NCBI RefSeq assembly: GCF_000195315.1
Contig: NC_015389.1
Location: 1,860,001-1,924,000, forward strand
Source: Coriobacterium glomerans PW2
Lineage (GTDB): Bacteria; Actinomycetota; Coriobacteriia; Coriobacteriales; Coriobacteriaceae
DNA: 64,000 nucleotides
Direction: 5' to 3'
A program made the translations under genes and the position numbers. Below the pieces are notes generated by a model. That model made no database searches. It had not been told where the DNA came from and saw only the letters and a program-made list of their open reading frames with translations. This document shows, in pieces, positions 1 through 7,857 of this stretch. Position 1 is the stretch's first letter. Each line of letters starts with the position of its first letter.

Positions 1-15
1 GAGATAGGAGATAGT

Positions 16-327
16 ATGTGCTCAAACCAAGACGAGACCCCGACGCGCATAGGCGGCGCACACATGAAGCAGTCCATAGACGACATGGATGACATGACGT
101 CAGACGAATATGAGGAGGACGGTATGAAGAAAGATAAGAAGAAGGATAAGAAGAAGGACAAGAAAGAGAAAAAGAAGAAGGAAGAGAAGAAGAAGGACAA
201 GAAGAAAAAGGACAAGAAGAAGAAAAAGAAGGACAAACAGAAAAAGGACAAAAAGAAGAAAAAGGACGTCGAGGAAGACACCGAGTTCGAAGAGGAACTC
301 GAGTACGAGACCGAAGACGAGAGCTAA
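16..327 (+). CDS. Lysine-rich low-complexity small protein
   Basis: A 103-residue protein of unknown function. A good ribosome site (GGAG, 5 nt before the ATG) supports this start; a second Met lies 16 codons in. The composition is blocked: an acidic N-terminal part (about residues 20-35), a long lysine/aspartate tract of repeated KDKK-type units (about 37-85), then a strongly acidic tail rich in Glu and Asp. No domain, membrane segment or signal peptide is visible. It is followed by a hairpin terminator and then nth. The alternating charge blocks suggest a disordered polyampholyte that might bind nucleic acid or compact itself, but that is inference. Repetitive AAG/GAC codons could also make an open frame by chance, so I hold it at moderate confidence. 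Confidence 0.5.
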   Translation: MCSNQDETPTRIGGAHMKQSIDDMDDMTSDEYEEDGMKKDKKKDKKKDKKEKKKKEEKKKDKKKKDKKKKKKDKQKKDKKKKKDVEEDTEFEEELEYETEDES

Positions 328-354
328 TCTCGCCTTATCAGATATACAGGCGGC

Positions 355-390
355 ATCCCCGGAACGAAGTCTCGTCCCGGGGATTTCTCT
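355..390 (+). terminator. Hairpin terminator after the Lys-rich gene
   Basis: An 8-bp perfect stem (ATCCCCGG paired with CCGGGGAT, loop of 14 nt) is followed by TTCTCT. It lies between the small Lys-rich gene and nth, whose ribosome site starts just after it. Confidence 0.6.
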
Positions 391-410
391 TACATCCCAA
401 AGGAGAGCGC

Positions 411-1073
411 ATGCCACGAGAGAGCAACGCAATCAAGAGGACGCGAGCGATCGAAGTCTGCAAGCGCTTGGAAGCCCGCTACGGTTCGGTCGAATGCTTC
501 CTCGATCATGAGAATCCGTATCGTCTCGTAATCTCCGTCCTGCTCTCTGCGCAGACAACTGATGCTCAGGTGAACAGAGTCACTCCCGAGCTGTTCGCCC
601 GCTGGCCCACAGCAGAGGCACTCGCCTCGGCATCTCCCGAGGAGGTCGCCGACGTCATTCGCTCACTGGGGTTTTACAAGACCAAGGCAAAGCACGCCGT
701 CGAGGCTGCGCAGATGATCGTCTCCGACTTCGGAGGCGAGGTCCCCGCCGACATGAAGCAACTCATGCGCCTGCCCGGCGTGGGTCGCAAGACCGCGAAC
801 ATCGTCCTCAACGTGAGTTTCAACATCGTCGAAGGCATCGCCGTCGACACCCATGTGAACCGCATCGCCCACCGTCTCGGCCTCTCACCCCGAACGCATC
901 TGAACGATCCGCTTAAGACCGAGCAGGACCTGCTCGGTCTTCTGCCATCGCAATGGTGGGGATCAGTGAACCATCAATGGATCAAACTCGGTCGGGAGAT
1001 CTGCATAGCCAGGAACCCGCGATGCAACCTGTGTCCGCTCGCTGATATCTGTCCCAGCGCCGACCTCGCCTGA
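411..1073 (+). CDS. nth: Endonuclease III (DNA glycosylase/AP lyase)
   Basis: Base-excision repair enzyme that removes oxidised pyrimidines and nicks at abasic sites. It has the full family length (220 aa). The helix-hairpin-helix LPGVGRKTA (residues 121-129) carries the catalytic Lys127, and the catalytic Asp146 lies in AVDTHVNR. The C-terminal 4Fe-4S cluster ligands are Cys198, Cys205, Cys208 and Cys214, with the classic C-x6-C-x2-C-x5-C spacing. AAAGGAG lies a few bases before the ATG. It appears to be its own transcription unit, preceded by a terminator and facing the next gene tail to tail. Confidence 0.96.
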   Translation: MPRESNAIKRTRAIEVCKRLEARYGSVECFLDHENPYRLVISVLLSAQTTDAQVNRVTPELFARWPTAEALASASPEEVADVIRSLGFYKTKAKHAVEAAQMIVSDFGGEVPADMKQLMRLPGVGRKTANIVLNVSFNIVEGIAVDTHVNRIAHRLGLSPRTHLNDPLKTEQDLLGLLPSQWWGSVNHQWIKLGREICIARNPRCNLCPLADICPSADLA

Positions 1074-1113
1074 GGCGGCTTCGTCTCACGACGCGGGCGG
1101 GGGCGAAGGGCTG

Positions 1114-1626
1114 TCAGGTCGCCGCTCTGATGAAACCGGTGATCCGGTTGAACAAACCGGAGAGCAGCTCGACGACCTCTGAAGGCGTAGCGCCGTTCAG
1201 AATACAGGTGAGCGCGTACGATGCTGTGAATACCAAGCAAAGCGCCATGGGTATGCCGATGAGAAGCAACAGCGCTCTGCAGATGCGGGCGGCCCGTCGG
1301 CATCGTGCGCGATGCCGGTCATATGCCAGCTCCTCGCGATAAGACTCCTGAGCGACCGAGTACAGCTCCCCGTCACGCATCTCAGCCTGTTCAGGTGCCT
1401 GAGCCTCGCGATGCGCCCGCTCGTGCGGGGGCACTCGCACCCCCGCACGTCCGAAGAGCCGGGAGCGCAGCGATCGGTGGTCCCCGGACCGATCTGGTGC
1501 AGGACCGGCTATCTCATCGCACCAACCGGGGACGGCCCGCTCGCTGACGGTCTCGCAGGCGCACTCAGACTGAGCCCATCGGCGACGATCGGCTGTTCGC
1601 TGCGGAGTTTCGATAAACAGATTCAT
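1114..1626 (-). CDS. Small membrane protein of unknown function
   Basis: About 170 aa. The N-terminal two thirds is charged, Arg/Glu-rich and probably cytoplasmic. One strong hydrophobic segment follows (ALLLLIGIPMALCLVFTASY, about residues 121-140), then a short mildly hydrophobic tail. I recognise no family. The ATG at 1626 is preferred over an upstream GTG because a G-rich stretch precedes it. It converges on nth with about 40 nt between stops. The real reading frame is supported mainly by the clean membrane helix; the Arg-rich N-terminus could partly be a GC-driven open frame. Confidence 0.5.
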   Translation of the reverse strand: MNLFIETPQRTADRRRWAQSECACETVSERAVPGWCDEIAGPAPDRSGDHRSLRSRLFGRAGVRVPPHERAHREAQAPEQAEMRDGELYSVAQESYREELAYDRHRARCRRAARICRALLLLIGIPMALCLVFTASYALTCILNGATPSEVVELLSGLFNRITGFIRAAT

Positions 1627-1814
1627 GCGGAGCCCCCGTTTCAAGGGCACGCGCAGAGAAGAGGGGCCCCTACAGCATGGGTGATGAGCTGCGCGAGCGC
1701 AAGGACGATTCTTTGCGATTTCGGCGAGCGGTCATCGCTCCCAGAGGGTCCATGCGACACCGCGACGTGGATCCGCGTGGCCGCGCGTGCGTGTCGGAGA
1801 CGCCATCCGGTTGA

Positions 1815-3200
1815 TCAGCGTGACCGCGTCCGAGGCGAGATGACGATCAGCGCATCGTGCTCAAAGGGGTGTTGCGCTATGCGTGCGCAACACCCCTTTT
1901 TATCATCACTCGAAAACGGGAGCCGGGCGACCCTTCGATTCTCGAGAGCGATTGCCTGGACGTTGCAGCCCGCCAGCGATGAGCGAATCGCGATCGAGGT
2001 AGTTCGCGGCACATAGATTACGATGCGCTCGCCGATGCGCGCCGCCCTGATCTCCTCGCGCTCGTCATCGAGCAACTCGGGTGCCGGCTCGATGGCCTCG
2101 TCCTCATCGGAGCTGGTCGCGCCGAGGATCTCGAGCATCAGACCGAGCGCCCCGGCATCCCATGCCCCGCTGAACTGCAATGCCTCTTGCCAGCGAAACG
2201 GCGCGTCGAACCCCTCCCCGAGCGCCGAGCTGTCAGAGCGCGAGGTCTGCCAGTTCCAAATGCCGTGCGCACCGTAGCTCACTCCCGCGACGGCACCTGC
2301 GAGCACGCTCGACCACAGCGCGGCGCGCACGTCGCGAGCCGAGAAGCGCTGATCAAGCGCGATGGGCGACATTGCGGCCCGTGCATCGCCGTCCACGAAG
2401 CGCTTGGACACGTGTCGGCTCGGTCCTATCTGCTCATAGCAAGGTTCGGAGTTGATGAGCGGCTTTTTCGGATAGCGCGCGCGAAACGTCTCGGGTAGAC
2501 GATAGCTGCCGGACTGCTTGGCGATATTGTGACCGGATTGAAAGAGATAGAAATCCAAGCGATCGAGGTAGCGCTCCGGCAGCGAATCGCTGCCGCCGCA
2601 GATATGCATCGTGCGCAGCGATGCCGGCGCGCAGGCGCATATCTGCTTGAGCACGCTGTCGTAATAATCGATAGCCTGATCGGTCTTGAAATCGGTATCG
2701 CCCGAAACGATGTAGATCGGATCGAAGCGCCCGAGCTCGTGCACAACGCGCTCGATGTGCCTCAGAGCCTCTGAGATCGGCATGAGATCGATCTCGATCC
2801 CGATGCTCGCCGCCATATCGCTCGCCCAGGTTCCCGGAACGTAGTTGCACCAGATGAGAACGAGCGCCGGACGGATGCCGCGATCATGCGCCATCTCGCA
2901 CATGGTGCGAGCGCGCTCCCACCACGCCGGGTTCGGCGCAGACCAGTCGAATTTCACTCCATCTTCGCTGGCGTACGGGTACACCCCCAGATCCGGCCGG
3001 CAGCGATCCCATTGCGGCAGCGTGTTGATCTGCACCGTGTTGAATCCCTGCTCGGCGCGGCGCTCAAGATAGTAGTCCCAATCATCGAGCGCGATGCTCG
3101 TGAATGCGCTCCAGCAGGTGTCCGCGGTCCAGAACCACGGCTGGCCATCAAGAAGAAAGCCGTCACCCCGCTTGTTTACGCTCAGCGATCCCAAAGCCAT
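1815..3200 (-). CDS. Apiosidase-like (DUF4038, GH140-type) glycoside hydrolase
   Basis: 461 aa, no signal peptide, so probably cytoplasmic. It opens with the family's typical beta-strand (GQPWFWTADTCW) leading into a TIM barrel, with INSEPCYE holding a likely catalytic Glu on a late strand. Pfam DUF4038 is the apiosidase-like family; GH140 members remove apiose from plant rhamnogalacturonan II. AAAGGAG precedes the ATG. It follows a bgl-type PTS by 99 nt and is almost certainly co-transcribed with it, implying that it acts on an imported glycoside. The last about 35 codons run through a perfect 15-bp inverted repeat. The C-terminus still fits the family's closing strand (HPFEHDALIVI), so I keep the whole frame. 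Confidence 0.85.
   Translation of the reverse strand: MALGSLSVNKRGDGFLLDGQPWFWTADTCWSAFTSIALDDWDYYLERRAEQGFNTVQINTLPQWDRCRPDLGVYPYASEDGVKFDWSAPNPAWWERARTMCEMAHDRGIRPALVLIWCNYVPGTWASDMAASIGIEIDLMPISEALRHIERVVHELGRFDPIYIVSGDTDFKTDQAIDYYDSVLKQICACAPASLRTMHICGGSDSLPERYLDRLDFYLFQSGHNIAKQSGSYRLPETFRARYPKKPLINSEPCYEQIGPSRHVSKRFVDGDARAAMSPIALDQRFSARDVRAALWSSVLAGAVAGVSYGAHGIWNWQTSRSDSSALGEGFDAPFRWQEALQFSGAWDAGALGLMLEILGATSSDEDEAIEPAPELLDDEREEIRAARIGERIVIYVPRTTSIAIRSSLAGCNVQAIALENRRVARLPFSSDDKKGCCARIAQHPFEHDALIVISPRTRSR
1863..1901. repeat. Perfect 15-bp inverted repeat (terminator-like) inside CDS
   Basis: AAAGGGGTGTTGCGC and its exact complement are separated by 7 nt. On the plus strand the right arm runs into five T's, the form of an intrinsic terminator; on the minus (coding) strand the T run is only three. 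It sits within the last codons of the DUF4038 gene. Confidence 0.8.
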
Positions 3201-3299
3201 GATCTCTCCTTTTCTCGTGCGACACGCCCGTCGCGAATCGTCATCTGCATACCTGCCAGAGCCGTGCTGCAGCCCTGAGAGCCCGCGGACGCGAAGCGC

Positions 3300-4727
3300 C
3301 TACTCGCTGTCCGCGTCCATCTGCTCCATCTCCTGCTTTGAGAAACCGGTCATATAGACCACGACGGTTGCGACAGCAAACGATATAGCCATGCCGATGA
3401 CTGCGCAGACGACATTTCTCTGGCCGCCTTGAAGGTAATTCAGCACGACCAAAAGATTCGACGCCCCACCGGCCATATAGTATGTGACACCGAGAATTCC
3501 TGAGATCACGGCTCCTACCGCTCCGCCGATGAACATACCCAGCATCGTGCGACGAAAGCGCAGCAGTATGCCGAACAGCGCCGGCTCGGTCACGCCTCCC
3601 AGCATCGCGGAGACGACATAGCCCAGGGACAATCCCTTCTCCTCCTTGTTGCGCAACCGCAGAAACGAACCTAGGGCGCAGCCCCAGACCGCCGTCATCG
3701 CGCAGTTCGTGGATACGAAGACGAACGGATCGTATCCCACCTGTATGATCTGCACCTGTGCGAGCATGATGACCGGCATGTGCATGCCGGCAACGACGAA
3801 AAGCTGCCAGGAGGCACCGAGAACCGCCATGACGACGATGATGCCGACGCCGCCGATCTTTGACAGCGGGAACAAGGAGTTGGCCAAAAGATTGCCGAGC
3901 TCGTTGCCGATGGGCGCGACCAAGATGAGCGCGACGGGCACGACGATGATCATGGTGCAAAACGGTGCGAAAATTGTCGACAGGATATCGGGCACGTGAC
4001 GCTTCATCCACTTCTCGACGAAATAGAGAACGACTACCGACAACACAATGGGGACGACGGTCTGAGAGTAGTTGGCAGCGGTGATAGAGATACCGTAGAC
4101 GCTGATGTGCTCACTGTTCGCAGCCGCTTGGGTGATGCTCGGAGCGACCAGCAAGCCGCCGGTGAGCATGCCGAGCACCGGACTCGCGCCGATTTTTTTG
4201 GCGCACGCGTAACCCAGATAGATCGGCAGGAAGTAGAAGGTCGCCTCATAAAGCGTCGTGTAGAAAAACGTGTAGGTGGCATCGGTATCGGAGATGACAT
4301 GAAGCATCTGCGGTCCCAGGACCACAGCGAAAGTTCGAAACAGACCCCCTGCCATGACCAAAGGGATGAGCTGGACCATCGAGCCGGAAATGTAATCCAG
4401 TACGCGGTTTCCAAATACCTTCAAGGTCAACTTCTCACGCGGAACATCGCGGGACTGCTCCTTGTCGCCAGCTTGGGCGATCCCGGCTGCCGCACAGAAC
4501 TCTTCGCACACCTTCGGTACGTTCTGACCGATGATGACCTGAAGCTGCGAACCGGAGAACTGGGCTCCGAGTACGCCTTTGATCTTCTTGATGCTGTCGA
4601 TGACCGCCTTGCTGTCGTCTTTCAGTGTGAGACGCAATCGGGTCATGCAGTTCGAAGCCGATATGATGTTCGCCGCACCTCCAACCTCCGCAAGGACATC
4701 CGTTGCGATCTGCCTGTTGTCTGCCAT
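3300..4727 (-). CDS. PTS EIIBC, beta-glucoside/sucrose type
   Basis: 475-aa sugar permease that imports and phosphorylates its substrate. Residues 1-90 form the EIIB domain with phospho-acceptor Cys27 in the signature NCMTRLRL. From about residue 110 a polytopic EIIC domain follows, with the family motif GGVTEPALFG. The EIIA domain found in BglF is missing, so the phosphate must come from an EIIA encoded elsewhere. GGGAGG precedes the ATG. It is first in an operon with the DUF4038 glycosidase. The exact sugar cannot be read; a beta-glucoside or glucoside-bearing plant disaccharide is likely. Confidence 0.9.
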   Translation of the reverse strand: MADNRQIATDVLAEVGGAANIISASNCMTRLRLTLKDDSKAVIDSIKKIKGVLGAQFSGSQLQVIIGQNVPKVCEEFCAAAGIAQAGDKEQSRDVPREKLTLKVFGNRVLDYISGSMVQLIPLVMAGGLFRTFAVVLGPQMLHVISDTDATYTFFYTTLYEATFYFLPIYLGYACAKKIGASPVLGMLTGGLLVAPSITQAAANSEHISVYGISITAANYSQTVVPIVLSVVVLYFVEKWMKRHVPDILSTIFAPFCTMIIVVPVALILVAPIGNELGNLLANSLFPLSKIGGVGIIVVMAVLGASWQLFVVAGMHMPVIMLAQVQIIQVGYDPFVFVSTNCAMTAVWGCALGSFLRLRNKEEKGLSLGYVVSAMLGGVTEPALFGILLRFRRTMLGMFIGGAVGAVISGILGVTYYMAGGASNLLVVLNYLQGGQRNVVCAVIGMAISFAVATVVVYMTGFSKQEMEQMDADSE

Positions 4728-4815
4728 TGATCCTCCCTCGTGAGCTGCAGTTCATTCTCCCCCTGAGCGGCGCTCTTGGCCGACGGCCGCTCGCAGGTGC
4801 TTCAATGCTGTCCAG

Positions 4816-4830
4816 TAAACAAATTGTTTA
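4816..4830. promoter_or_regulatory. Candidate LacI-family operator
   Basis: TAAACAAATTGTTTA is a perfect palindrome around one central base, about 90 bp upstream of the PTS gene. It matches the half-site seen before other sugar operons in the window. Confidence 0.6.
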
Positions 4831-4958
4831 TTGAACGTTTAGATTGATAGGATACCGGATTTGAATAATTGACCGAGGTTTTACCGGTAGACGGTTTTAT
4901 AAATAAGCTAAACGGTATGTATCTACTGAAGTTACCTGATGATATGCTTTCTAGTTAT

Positions 4959-4970
4959 TAAACATGTTTA
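4959..4970. promoter_or_regulatory. Second LacI-type operator upstream of PTS operon
   Basis: TAAACATGTTTA, a perfect 12-bp palindrome (TAAACATGTTTAC with one more base), about 230 bp upstream of the PTS start. Two spaced operators suggest looping or two regulators. Confidence 0.55.
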
Positions 4971-5169
4971 CTTGTGAGAAGAATCGCGCTGGACTGCCGC
5001 TGGGGGGGGGATAGGACAGCTTGAACGATTTGTCACCAGTCGGTGTGTGGGAATAAGCGACTATGCACCAGATCAGATCAGCTGTCCGGGCTCGCAGAAC
5101 CCTGCTCTCGCTTCTTGTCGTTGCGTCAGGTGATGCACCGGTGATGACGCCGATATCGTGATCGGTCGT

Positions 5170-5535
5170 TCAGCTGGCGGTGGCAGGTGCGCCACGCCGC
5201 CGAGCCCGCCTTTGGCATTGCGCTGCCACCGCGAAATACATGAAGTATCTGTCAACATCTTCAACGTCAGTATCAGATGCGTCCTCGAAAAAGATCCGAA
5301 GAAACTCATTGCGAGCGAGAAGAAGCTCCCGCAGGCGATGAGACCTCTGCTCGACAAGACAGCACACGGTAGCATCGATAAGGTCAACCGCCCTGTCGAG
5401 CGCGCCGTCGGCGCGCTCGATGTCTGCTGCGCGTCGAGCGCTGATCGCGCGATCAACCTCGATGCCGATGTTTCCCATCTGCTCGAGAAAACTCAGACCC
5501 TCCCATCTTCTCTGGTCGATCCTGTAGCTACTCAT
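5170..5535 (-). CDS. Helical partner protein of DUF5674 unit
   Basis: About 121 aa, predicted mostly alpha-helical (a four-helix-bundle look). It resembles the uncharacterised small protein commonly encoded just after DUF5674 genes, with features such as LEQMGNIGIEVDRAI and a late aromatic stretch RYFMYFAVAA. The start ATG lies inside the last codons of the DUF5674 gene (ATGAGTAG, 8-nt overlap), implying translational coupling. The last 15 residues are Arg/Ala-rich and may be a drifted tail. The family resemblance is from memory; function is unknown. Confidence 0.7.
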   Translation of the reverse strand: MSSYRIDQRRWEGLSFLEQMGNIGIEVDRAISARRAADIERADGALDRAVDLIDATVCCLVEQRSHRLRELLLARNEFLRIFFEDASDTDVEDVDRYFMYFAVAAQCQRRARRRGAPATAS

Positions 5536-5869
5536 GTACGACCTCGGAGATGATGGAGAGTATCTCATTTCGCGTCTGCGGATCTTGGACAGATTGTGAG
5601 CGGTTCTGCTGCCACGGCCTGATATTGATCAGCGACTTGAACTCGACAAAGCTCTCGGATCTGAATTTATCGGGATACAGGTTGATGCCCCATAGATCAT
5701 CTTGAGCCGAACCATCCTCCAGTAGAAATTGCTCCTCATCTGCGTGGAGATCCGCATCGAGAACGACGATCCCTCGCCGCGTATCGACGACGGCTTTGAC
5801 GAAATCGCTGTAGGTTCGCTCGGCTACGGATCTCAGATCTTCAACAGAGATGGATGTGACCTTGTTCAT
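5528..5869 (-). CDS. DUF5674 family protein
   Basis: 113 aa matching DUF5674: KAVVDTRRGIVVLDADLHAD, a short EDGSAQDDLWGINLYP block, and INIRPWQQNRSQSVQDP. Biochemical function is not established. In many genomes it is paired with a small helical protein, as here, in a two-gene overlapping unit resembling a toxin-antitoxin or sensor pair; that reading is inference. The ATG is preceded by GAAGG. No other gene is linked closely on either side. Confidence 0.85.
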   Translation of the reverse strand: MNKVTSISVEDLRSVAERTYSDFVKAVVDTRRGIVVLDADLHADEEQFLLEDGSAQDDLWGINLYPDKFRSESFVEFKSLINIRPWQQNRSQSVQDPQTRNEILSIISEVVHE

Positions 5870-5945
5870 GGTACAAGCCTTCTAATCCAAGGAGGTACAC
5901 GTTGTTTTGAGAACATGGTAGCGCATAAGAGCATATAGGTGCCTA

Positions 5946-6137
5946 TTAAACATCAGCAAAATCAAATCCAGCAGTCACTGGTCCAGCATAGACCCCAGAG
6001 TGGTTTCGTAACGCTCGTTTTACTAAAACATATCCCACCTCGTTCTCATAGCGCGATGCAAACTCATTAAATCCGTCGACAAGCCTGCCACACCAACACA
6101 GCGAACAGATCCCGGAGACCAGAAGATCTGCATTCAT
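5946..6137 (-). CDS. Possible 63-aa hypothetical protein
   Basis: A short frame starting 10 nt after the esterase gene upstream of it. It contains a Cys-rich N-terminus (CSLCWC) and otherwise no recognised motif. The ribosome site is poor. It could be a coupled small protein, a degraded gene end, or chance. Confidence 0.2.
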   Translation of the reverse strand: MNADLLVSGICSLCWCGRLVDGFNEFASRYENEVGYVLVKRALRNHSGVYAGPVTAGFDFADV

Positions 6138-6147
6138 ATCGCATATC

Positions 6148-7845
6148 TCATTCCGACCTCACTGCAAGAGGAAGTTCGACATAGCTTTGATGCGCACCTG
6201 TAAATATGCGTTGGTGCGCGATGATTGCCTCTATTGTCTGCGCGCTCCACGGGCCGGACTTGTTGCTGTGTATCGCATACATGGGAAAATTGCTGGATGA
6301 AATCAGCAGCAGTATCGATGAACCCGGCTGCAGCTCCCAAGCGATATCACCAAGCGACAAATCAATTCGAGTTTGCGCACCCGGCTCGTATCTGCACTCG
6401 TTGTCGAATACCTGATGGGAAAGCGCGCTTATACCATCCTTAATGTTGATATAAAGATCGTCAGCCGTGTGCTCGCAAAGCCGTACGGCGAACGCCGTAT
6501 CCTCGCAGTCTGATGAAACCTCCAAATGAACCTTTATCTCGCCAGCGATCATCACCATATCAAAAAAAGCATGGGTTTCGAACCGAACGACATCTGAACG
6601 ATCTGGATAGGGATCCGTCATGGTAAACCCATGAGGCAGGTCGGTGAACCCGGGGGTGATCCAAGCCAGCAATTCATTACCCCCTGGCCATGTGTTCGGC
6701 CAACGAGGATCATAGTCAAATTCCACGCTTCCCATTTCCGAAGATTCTTCCGACAGCTCGCCTCTAGAGCCCAAGTAATACTTCTGATCCATTGCTTTTG
6801 CACTGTCGAAATCAACCCAGCGATTTCCGCGCATCAAATAAACAGCCGAATCGAAAATCTCCTCGGTACCACGAACAATATGGTTGAACCAATCAAGGTT
6901 GGCGCGTAGATTCATGAATCCAAATCGTTGCGCATCATCATACGTCAACTTGCCTGTTGGGGAGCCGATGTGATCGCCGGGTGTCACAATCAACCGACTT
7001 CGAGCCCGCACATCTGGGCGCAACTCACGAAATCCAATGAGACTGCCCTGCAGATGATGGTCCGCCCATCCATCGGTGATGAGTACTGGTACGGTAATCT
7101 TTGAGGGAACGTCCCGCAGAGTCTGCCAGATGCCATCCGTCCAGTATGGAGCAGCCATATCAGTCTCTCGCAGATAATCCTGATAGAAGGGCATCTGTTG
7201 GCGAACGATTTCGATGTCGCGCTTGTCGGCGGGATATAGACTGATCGCGCGGCGATATTGTTCCGCAGGCGAAAGATCGGACTTCACGCCGGAATTTGCA
7301 AAGGCCCACGAGGTATATATATCTTCACGAAAGACTCCGTTGCAATACACCTGATCGAATCGATTGACGCCGTAGACTTCAAGAACCATTGTCTTGACTT
7401 TCTCAGGAAGGACGTCGCCGACGATCCATTGCGTGAAAGCGGAATACGAGCGCCCAAACGTGCAGATGGATCGCACCCAATCTTGTGCTTGAAGCCAATT
7501 CAGCGAATCGATACCGTCATTTCTCTCATTCTGAAACGGATCCCATAGTCCCTCAGAATCACCGGTCCCTCGACAATCCTGAATGATCATGCAATAACCC
7601 TGCTCTACAAAGGGTGTGTAGATCGCTTCACAAATCGACTCATTGGCGGGATAGGGGTTTCGCGTGAAGAGTACGTCGTACGGAGAGCTCGAATCCGGTA
7701 AAAAAATGCGCGTGTTGAGTAGAATGCCATCGCGCATTCTCACCTGTGCTGTTCGCAACTTGACTGATTGTGACCGCGCTTTCGGATAAGTTGCTGTGAC
7801 TTTTTGATACCATGAAATGAGGCCGCTATCCTTGATGGTAAACAC
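6148..7845 (-). CDS. CocE/NonD-family serine hydrolase (S15-like)
   Basis: 565-aa alpha/beta hydrolase of the X-Pro dipeptidyl peptidase S15 / cocaine esterase family. The nucleophile is Ser133 in FGRSYSA, the acid is Asp262 in ITDGWADHH, and the base is His292 in TPGDHIGSP. The N-terminal barrel strand MRDGILLNTRIFLP and a C-terminal jelly-roll are both present. No signal peptide, so a cytoplasmic ester or amide hydrolase. The start is GTG with GAGGG before it. It is third in an operon after an MFS carrier and another esterase (12-nt gap). Substrate unknown; an acylated plant metabolite is plausible. Visibly lower GC than neighbouring operons. Confidence 0.88.
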   Translation of the reverse strand: MFTIKDSGLISWYQKVTATYPKARSQSVKLRTAQVRMRDGILLNTRIFLPDSSSPYDVLFTRNPYPANESICEAIYTPFVEQGYCMIIQDCRGTGDSEGLWDPFQNERNDGIDSLNWLQAQDWVRSICTFGRSYSAFTQWIVGDVLPEKVKTMVLEVYGVNRFDQVYCNGVFREDIYTSWAFANSGVKSDLSPAEQYRRAISLYPADKRDIEIVRQQMPFYQDYLRETDMAAPYWTDGIWQTLRDVPSKITVPVLITDGWADHHLQGSLIGFRELRPDVRARSRLIVTPGDHIGSPTGKLTYDDAQRFGFMNLRANLDWFNHIVRGTEEIFDSAVYLMRGNRWVDFDSAKAMDQKYYLGSRGELSEESSEMGSVEFDYDPRWPNTWPGGNELLAWITPGFTDLPHGFTMTDPYPDRSDVVRFETHAFFDMVMIAGEIKVHLEVSSDCEDTAFAVRLCEHTADDLYINIKDGISALSHQVFDNECRYEPGAQTRIDLSLGDIAWELQPGSSILLLISSSNFPMYAIHSNKSGPWSAQTIEAIIAHQRIFTGAHQSYVELPLAVRSE

Positions 7846-7857
7846 TACGGTCCCTCG

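Larger units (their letters stand above)
4728..5169. other. AT-rich intergenic control region
   Basis: About 440 bp without a convincing gene between the PTS gene and the DUF5674 pair. The part at about 4800-4980 is much more AT-rich than its surroundings and holds the two palindromic operators. Nothing else recognisable was seen; no clear sigma-70 box pair could be fixed. Confidence 0.6.

Noticed and set aside
100-432. Leu/Phe-rich open frame opposite the Lys-rich gene
   Set aside because: It is the antisense of the AAG-rich tract; it overlaps a terminator and nth start and has no ribosome site.
1312-2016. 234-codon plus-strand frame
   Set aside because: Antisense to the small membrane protein and to the DUF4038 gene end; composition is unlike a protein, and it ends past the hairpin without any motif.
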